Shown here: piece by piece, positions 58,550-64,000 of the stretch
Layout: every line of letters begins with the position of its first letter
Numbering within the stretch: position 1 is the stretch's first letter
Assembly (NCBI RefSeq): GCF_032854445.1
Contig: NC_088301.1
Coordinates: forward strand, 47,727,187 to 47,791,186
Direction: 5' to 3'
Source of the DNA: Liolophura sinensis
Lineage: Eukaryota; Mollusca; Polyplacophora; Chitonida; Chitonidae
DNA: 64,000 bases
Made by a program: the position numbers and the translations under genes
Notes under the pieces: model-generated
The model's input: the letters and a program-made list of their open reading frames with translations, nothing else
Databases searched by the model: none
Told to the model about the DNA's origin: nothing

Positions 58550-59685
58550 CACAACTGTCGTGGTTGCAAAATGTTTGCAGAGGAAAGGAGGAAATTTTTG
58601 TCTTTTACTGACTACACAGATAAATTAGCTCTGATTCCAGTACATAATCAACATCACATAAGGTATACATGTGGCGAATGCCATACCAAAAAACGAATAC
58701 ACCGGATGGTGCTTCTGGATTAGATTAGTTACACTGTAATTACTCGCTTTGGGTCTGAAATCCTTTAATTAGTGTCCGATGAACATTTATATAAAGATAA
58801 ATTTAAAAATAGTAAGAGCATAAGAATACAATCATTGTTTTGGAACCTTTTTAACATTTATCGGCATCCCAAAGGAGGATCCTGTTCTTTGGTGACGAAT
58901 TATCTAGGCAAGGTAGGGCACCTGCTTTTCCAAAGGAAAAACGTCGGCTTCCTTCGTGAACAGGAACGGAAATTGCCCAGTAACGCAACCTAGGTATTTG
59001 TGTAAAACGACTTTGACTCTTTACTATCCACGGAAATCTTATATCTTTTCAAGGAATCCTCATTCTGCCGATTATCGGATTATCAATTAATCACTAAGCC
59101 ACAGAGCCAAGGTATGTATACAGCGCCCCTCATTCACGAATGATAACAGCTTATAAATATTAACCACATCACTCACTTACTTCCATTCGGTCAGTGCATT
59201 AAGACAATAGATTGAGACCAGCACTATGTTTTTCAGTAAGCAAGAGATTACTCTCGTAATGATTAGAGATTCTATAAATACTGCACGCTCTCGAGGCGCA
59301 ACACATCGCCTCGAACAATCAGTCTTCCAAGACATTCATTACGTAAGTGTCAAACGCACAAAGAAAACGCTAAATAACATAGGTCAAACGCGCACATACA
59401 TCAGACAGCCAATAACAGTGGCAATACACAAGAGCGCTGTCGACTCTTGTCAGCTGGAGAAAATTTGGAAAGCATAAGGTAACCTAAAGATTACTTTGTT
59501 TCAAAGACAATACCCGACAATAATATACAGTTAATTAAGTTAATGAACTGGCTTATGCGCACAAGCAGAAACGAACCCCAACCTTTCCGTCACTCTGGGA
59601 TTCTTTTCTTTTCCTTTATGTATTTGCTCGATTTTTATTTCTGATTTATTGCTTTGTTCACTGTTGCTAAGATACAAAGGCTTAT
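58550..59685. other. Non-coding
   Basis: No exon, SINE or tandem repeat recognised. Confidence 0.35.
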
Positions 59686-59690
59686 ATCTT

Positions 59691-59781
59691 CACGTAAATG
59701 TGAAAGGTTTCACAAGCTTTCGACCTCTCGTCGAAACCCTGAAGAGGGTTGATGGCTTATTAAGCCGTTTACATTTACGTG
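59691..59781. other. Cloverleaf-like inverted-repeat sequence
   Basis: A perfect 11-bp closing stem, CACGTAAATGT (59691-59701) with ACATTTACGTG (59771-59781), encloses three consecutive hairpins. These are TTTCGAC/GTCGAAA (59718-59736, loop CTCTC), AACCCT/AGGGTT (59735-59750, loop GAAG; it shares two bases with the first) and GGCTTA/TAAGCC (59754-59766). It is not a tRNA, as there is no A or B box. A transposon end or structured RNA is possible. Confidence 0.6.
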
Positions 59782-60016
59782 GCCATGCCTTTACATCTTC
59801 ATTATTTTCATTGAACCGACGCACGAATATATAGATCTAAAGCAGTATATATTTACATTTTGGCGGGTAATATGAATTGCCGACCTATTTGTAACCTTTA
59901 TTTCATGTATGTATATGTATGTATGCTTAGAGTTTTACGCTATATGACGACGAGTAGTCATTGGATGTGTCAAATGTTGCCAAAATTGCCAGGCATATAA
60001 AGGAGCAACAACACAG

Positions 60017-60125
60017 ATGTTTCGTTCACTAGCTGTTACATATTAGTTTTAATAATACATAACTGGACCGTAGACTCGAAACACAATGTTTCCAAACAAC
60101 GATCATAGCAGTACTTTATGACCTT
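60017..60125 (+). repeat. Direct repeat, left copy (2.2 kb apart)
   Basis: TGTTTCGTTCACTAGCTGTT, then ACATATTAGTTTTAATAATA and CACAATGTTTCCAAACA match 62217-62325 with scattered differences. Confidence 0.75.
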
Positions 60126-60317
60126 GACTGGGTAAATGAATAGTTCGGTAACGTTAAAGATTTTAATGAATCTTTTTTCATTGTTTCTGCCATGTATGTT
60201 ACAACGCGTAACATTATGAGAGAATAAAAAAACGCTGAAATCAACTGACATTTTCTACAAAGAAAACATTTATTACGTTTTAAACTTTAAAAAATTTGAT
60301 GTATGTATATGTACGTA

Positions 60318-60515
60318 TGCTTGGGCATGACACCCCACTCAGTCACAATCTACTCTCCTCGGGCCAGCCAGTCCTGTTTCCTTCCTCTAAATTCTCAGTT
60401 CTGAGCGCCAAGTGTACCATCAACAAGTGCCATTTTTAAAGGCTTTGGCATGACCCGACGAGGGTTTGATCCGAGGTCTCCCGACTTTGAAACGGACGCT
60501 CTAACCATTAGGCCA
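60318..60515 (-). mobile_element. tRNA-derived SINE, family B, copy 2
   Basis: On the minus strand an A-box-like TGGCCTAATGGTTAGAGCG is followed by a B-box-like GGATCAAACCC, GTCGGGTCATGCC and CTTGGCGCTCAGAAC. The order is the same as in 15845-16160. Confidence 0.82.
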
Positions 60516-60544
60516 CCGACGGTGTCCTTTATTATTAGGGGTTT

Positions 60545-61800
60545 AAACGATTGAAATCGTTAGGATTATCATTATTATTCTCACCAATTTTGCGATACAT
60601 TTGTGAGAAAACGACAATTGGTACATCGTGAAACTTCAATATATTTTAGGAAAGGATCCTAAGTTATGCTTATTATCTTTTGGAAGCATTTGATCGCATG
60701 ACTTGGCTGCTATATTGGATTTAATCCAACTAAAAAAAATCTTCTCTAGAACGGCTGATGCGATTGAGCTGAACTGCAGTTGCACAAAGCCTAGGCACGT
60801 ACAGATTGCTAACGAAAACTCTCTCCGTTGAAAATTGTACAAGCTCGGTACTGGGTGAAAATATCAAAATACCAAAAATTCGTATTCTGCTAATATTTTC
60901 TACAGTTATACAGATGATCTCCGGCAAATACTCCTATCCGATGCAGTCTTGGACTCCGAAAATGCAATTTTTGCAAAACCGGAAAAGACATCCTTAAAAC
61001 CAAAGTTGGGTAAATCTCCTTAACAGATGAAGCTACAGATGCAATCTTAAGGCACCTTTCCCTAAGGCTTGGGGACAAATTCTACGTGACCGAAATTTGC
61101 GTCAGCAAGACGAAGGTTGTACATGTAAAAGAAAATCTCCATTTTTACATTTTTTCAAAATTGAAGAATTACAGCTAAAGGCTCTACAGAACTGCGTGAA
61201 ACTTAGTTATGTGCTAGGCCTCGAGATGAAATTTGACGAGTAAAAATTTGGGTGACCTGAGTCATGTGAACTGATGGCCATTCTGAGTTGAAGAGAAATC
61301 ATTTGAGAGTCATTTTCTGCAGAACCCCATGTCCGATCCACTTGAAATTTAACAGGCATAACAAGCGTTCCCTGGCGCTATTTGCGAAGAAAAAAAATTC
61401 CCTCCATATGTGCAGGTCACGAGACAGAAAACTGTTACAACTGTAAAGCTGAAAATCGCAGTGTGAAAAGGGCTGTATATGTACTCAATGTATGCTGAAA
61501 ATTGAGCTTTGTTAAAAAAAACACAGGACATGCACGACATCAACTAATGTCCAAAGGCTGATTTACTACATTTGGCATATCTACATATACATGCTGTATA
61601 GTGTACATTAATGCACTGATGGCTACGAAGAAAGTACGCTTTCTAATGAAGTTTGTTATATATAAATGCATGGACACCATTCAGGTAACCGCAAGCGATA
61701 CCGTATAGGCCGGAAATAACGATTGCTTTAGCAGCTATATTTTGAAATCTACTTTTTTATACATCTCACTGAATATTGTTTACATCTATAGACAGTTAAA
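60545..61800. other. Non-coding
   Basis: ORFs here overlap on both strands and lack domains. Confidence 0.35.
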
Positions 61801-61863
61801 ATTTCTTCAAACATGTACACGGTAAGTATATGGTATTACTTGCTTTTCTTCATACATCGACGA

Positions 61864-62085
61864 CCGGCACGATAGCTCAGTTGGTAGAGCGTCCTTTTTT
61901 TTTTCGGGTGCGGAAGATCCATGGTCAGTCCTGTGTCGGGTCACATCTAATATCTTAAAAGAGGAAGTTGTAACTTCCTCGCTTGGAGTTCAGCATTAAA
62001 GGGATAGTGTAACGACTGGTTGACCTGTATTAGTATAATGGCTCCGGCGGGGTGGCTTACTTGCCTTTGGTAAGTCGTCTCATTG
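61864..62085 (+). mobile_element. tRNA-derived SINE, family B, copy 3
   Basis: The A box GATAGCTCAGTTGGTAGAGCG is given as its core, AGCTCAGTTGGTAGAGC. A T-run, GTGTCGGGTCA, CTTGGAGTTCAGCA and a 3' body (GACTGGTTGACCTG, GGCTCCGGCGGGGTGG) follow. The anticodon region is a T-run and the B box is decayed, so this is not a functional tRNA gene. Confidence 0.82.
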
Positions 62086-62216
62086 AAGTACCATTAGATA
62101 AAAGAGCGGTGGACTCACTCACTCATACATTGATGTGAGTATCGATTTCAATGTATATTTTTTCATGCATGCAGAGTGGTTTATTCAACTGGTGCCAAAA
62201 TTTCTAGGCTGAAGGG

Positions 62217-62325
62217 ATGTTTCATTCACTAACTGTTGCATATTAGTTTTAGTAATACATAACGGGATTGGAGACTCAAAACACAATGCTTCCAAACAGC
62301 GATGATGGTAGTGCCTCTAGCATCT
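62217..62325 (+). repeat. Direct repeat, right copy
   Basis: Partner of 60017-60125. It includes ATATTAGTTTTAGTAATACA and CACAATGCTTCCAAACAGCG. Confidence 0.75.
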
Positions 62326-62329
62326 TGGC

Positions 62330-63075
62330 ATTGCTGAGGGGCCATTTCAAATATTCTTTAATATCGATCGGAATGTTATCACTGACACATCCATCCAGCC
62401 TTACATGAGTGTATGTAAAAAAAAGGCATCCTGATTTTTGCAGTGACTTTGTATTTTTGTACTTTGTACTTTGTTTTATCCGCCAAATTCTGCGTGCAGA
62501 CATAATCGGACGGGTCCACCTCGGATTAGGCACGCTTCAAGGCCGACTAAAAACAAATCAACAACACCAGTTTGTAGAACAGTCGATCCGTCACTGAGAT
62601 TTGCGACATTGGACATGTGTGGACTATGACCAAAAGTCCACGAAGTAACTATGCGATCTCGACAGTACCAATTTAAGGCACACGCCAGCCTTATCACCAC
62701 GTGCGACTAGCCATCTAATAAACATTTCCAAGCTGTCAGTCAAGAACATTCATCTGATGAATAATGTCCAATATTTGTTATATATTCCAGGAAATCTACT
62801 GATAAATTTCACCTAATATACAAGTAGAGTTATGGCGTCACAATGCGGACAGCAGCAATCGGATGTTCAAAAGTGTAGTAAAAGTTAAGCCAGGCTTAAA
62901 TTTTACTATCAGTCTTTACCTACGTCTTGGTCTACGATTGTGATTGTAACTTCGAAAAATTACAACCGCCTTACAATTCCTTTGCGCAAGCGGTGTAAAT
63001 TAGTTTTACAATCAAATGTAAACTCAACTGTAGGGTATACAATCGATTGCAGCTACAATCGCTTTGAGCAAGCGG
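62330..63075. other. Non-coding with TACAATCG-type short inverted repeats
   Basis: Near 62930-63075, CTACGATTGTGATTGTAA and TACAATCGATTGCAGC lie in inverted relation. TTGCGCAAGCGG and TTGAGCAAGCGG are close repeats. Possible MITE remnant. Confidence 0.35.
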
Positions 63076-63080
63076 GCCCA

Positions 63081-63203
63081 GGGCCCGGTTTCGGGACGCA
63101 CTCTTAACATTAAGTTGACTTAACGACCAGTACTGTAGGTATTACGTCATGGTGGTAGTTGCGAGCTCGTAACGTTTTAAAAGAGTTTCGTGAAACTGGG
63201 CCC
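63081..63203. mobile_element. Short foldback/MITE with GGGCCC(G/A)GTTTC ends
   Basis: The left end GGGCCCGGTTTC and the inverted right end GGGCCCAGTTTC continue into matching CTCTTNA segments. The element is about 123 bp and non-coding. Confidence 0.65.
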
Positions 63204-63209
63204 AGGACC

Positions 63210-64000
63210 TTGCGCCATTGTTATGCCAAAATGGATTGTAGCGTAACGTCTACAATATTACAATGTATCAGTTTTTATTGTAACGCCATAGTGTTTTTAA
63301 TGTGACGTCATCATGATTTAGGTGAGAAAGGAACATTTGACGTCAATAAACTGACATCAAGATCCTGCTTCCGGGAGTTTCACGGGTACTCATTTTACTG
63401 ATGTCAAACGTTCATTTTCAAGCTCATCGGCAAATTAAAGACAGAAAATTGCCACAGAAGAAACTGTTTCATTTTAATATTGTAGACGGTGCAATTTTGA
63501 ACCTATAACTGCAGGGACAACGAGCTGAAGTTACAATATTCGTTATGTTATAGGCTCAGCTGGTAGTATGCTAAAAGTTGTATTCGTGGAGTCTCGTGTG
63601 AACGTCGGTCTTCGATATTGACCACCTGACTAGCTCAACACTTACAATCACTAAATATTAGCTCGTGGGCTTTTGGATCTTCACATCTTATCAACAAAGG
63701 TAACACAAACAAAACAATAGTCATAAAATCTTAAGGCAAACATGAAGGGCCATAAGTTAGACAAAGGAAGATTTTTTATAATAAATACATCACACATGTA
63801 GTTCTTTCATAAATGATTAATGTCACTACACGTTGAACATTTGCATGTTGGTCATTACAATTGTTGTATTGAGTCTTTAAAACCTGGAAACCTTTTGCTT
63901 GTCTTAATCTTTGCGGCAAACCATGCATTCCATAATTTTTTTTCCAAAGTGGATCAGCGAGCTTTGTCCATCTGTTTTTGTGTTCGTTGTGTGAACACAA
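63210..64000. other. Non-coding to window end
   Basis: A minus-strand frame runs off the window end at 64000 (HKNRWTKLADPLWKKNYG). It could be a partial exon, but no domain is recognised. Confidence 0.3.

Noticed and set aside
61864-61945. Functional tRNA gene
   Set aside because: The A box is good, but the anticodon arm is replaced by a T-run and the B box is decayed. The following body matches SINE family B.
63776-64000. Minus-strand frame open to the window edge
   Set aside because: Some stretches look coding, but no family is recognised and the frame is cut by the window end.

Overview
The window looks like nuclear DNA from a marine invertebrate animal, most probably a lophotrochozoan (mollusc, brachiopod or relative). 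It is AT-rich and gene-poor. Coding exons are short and have GT-AG introns. tRNA-derived SINEs with an (AATA)n tail occur repeatedly, and there are many minisatellites. The species is inferred, not proven. All gene models were read by eye from splice signals, reading frame and domain motifs.

Layout from left to right. At 2.0-3.9 kb is an apparently complete Mutator-like (MULE) DNA transposon on the minus strand. It has 24-bp terminal inverted repeats, a 9-bp target-site duplication and an intact 424-aa FLYWCH-MULE transposase. At 8.06-11.37 kb is a three-exon plus-strand gene for a 344-aa protein with an SH2 domain, a polar linker, a CxCG motif and a C-terminal WW-like domain. At 20.17-23.81 kb, on the minus strand and facing it, is a paralogue of 346 aa with the same domain order and the same intron positions and phases. 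A possible extra 5' exon of this second gene lies near 28.1-28.2 kb. At 34.10-37.47 kb is a three-exon gene for a 125-aa secreted protein with six cysteines in the mature part. At 42.60-43.28 kb (minus) is an unrecognised 223-aa ORF rich in Ser, Thr and Pro. At 54.6-57.9 kb is a class A GPCR gene with a TATA/initiator promoter, a non-coding first exon carrying a tiny uORF, and one coding exon.

Between the genes lie repeats. These are two SINE families, two copies of a MITE with long inverted repeats, two decayed non-LTR retrotransposon reverse transcriptase fragments, and tandem arrays of 53, about 37, 96, 94, 38 and 39 bp. The 38-bp array alone covers about 2.8 kb just upstream of the GPCR promoter. 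There are also foldback structures, including a cloverleaf-like sequence at 59.69-59.78 kb. No rRNA, CRISPR array or intact functional tRNA gene was seen.

The strongest biological points are the convergent pair of SH2-WW genes, whose structure supports gene duplication; the complete and possibly recent MULE; and the small secreted cysteine-rich protein. I see no evidence that the genes form a shared pathway. The SH2-WW proteins look like cytoplasmic phosphotyrosine adaptors. The GPCR and the secreted protein would act at the cell surface or outside the cell.
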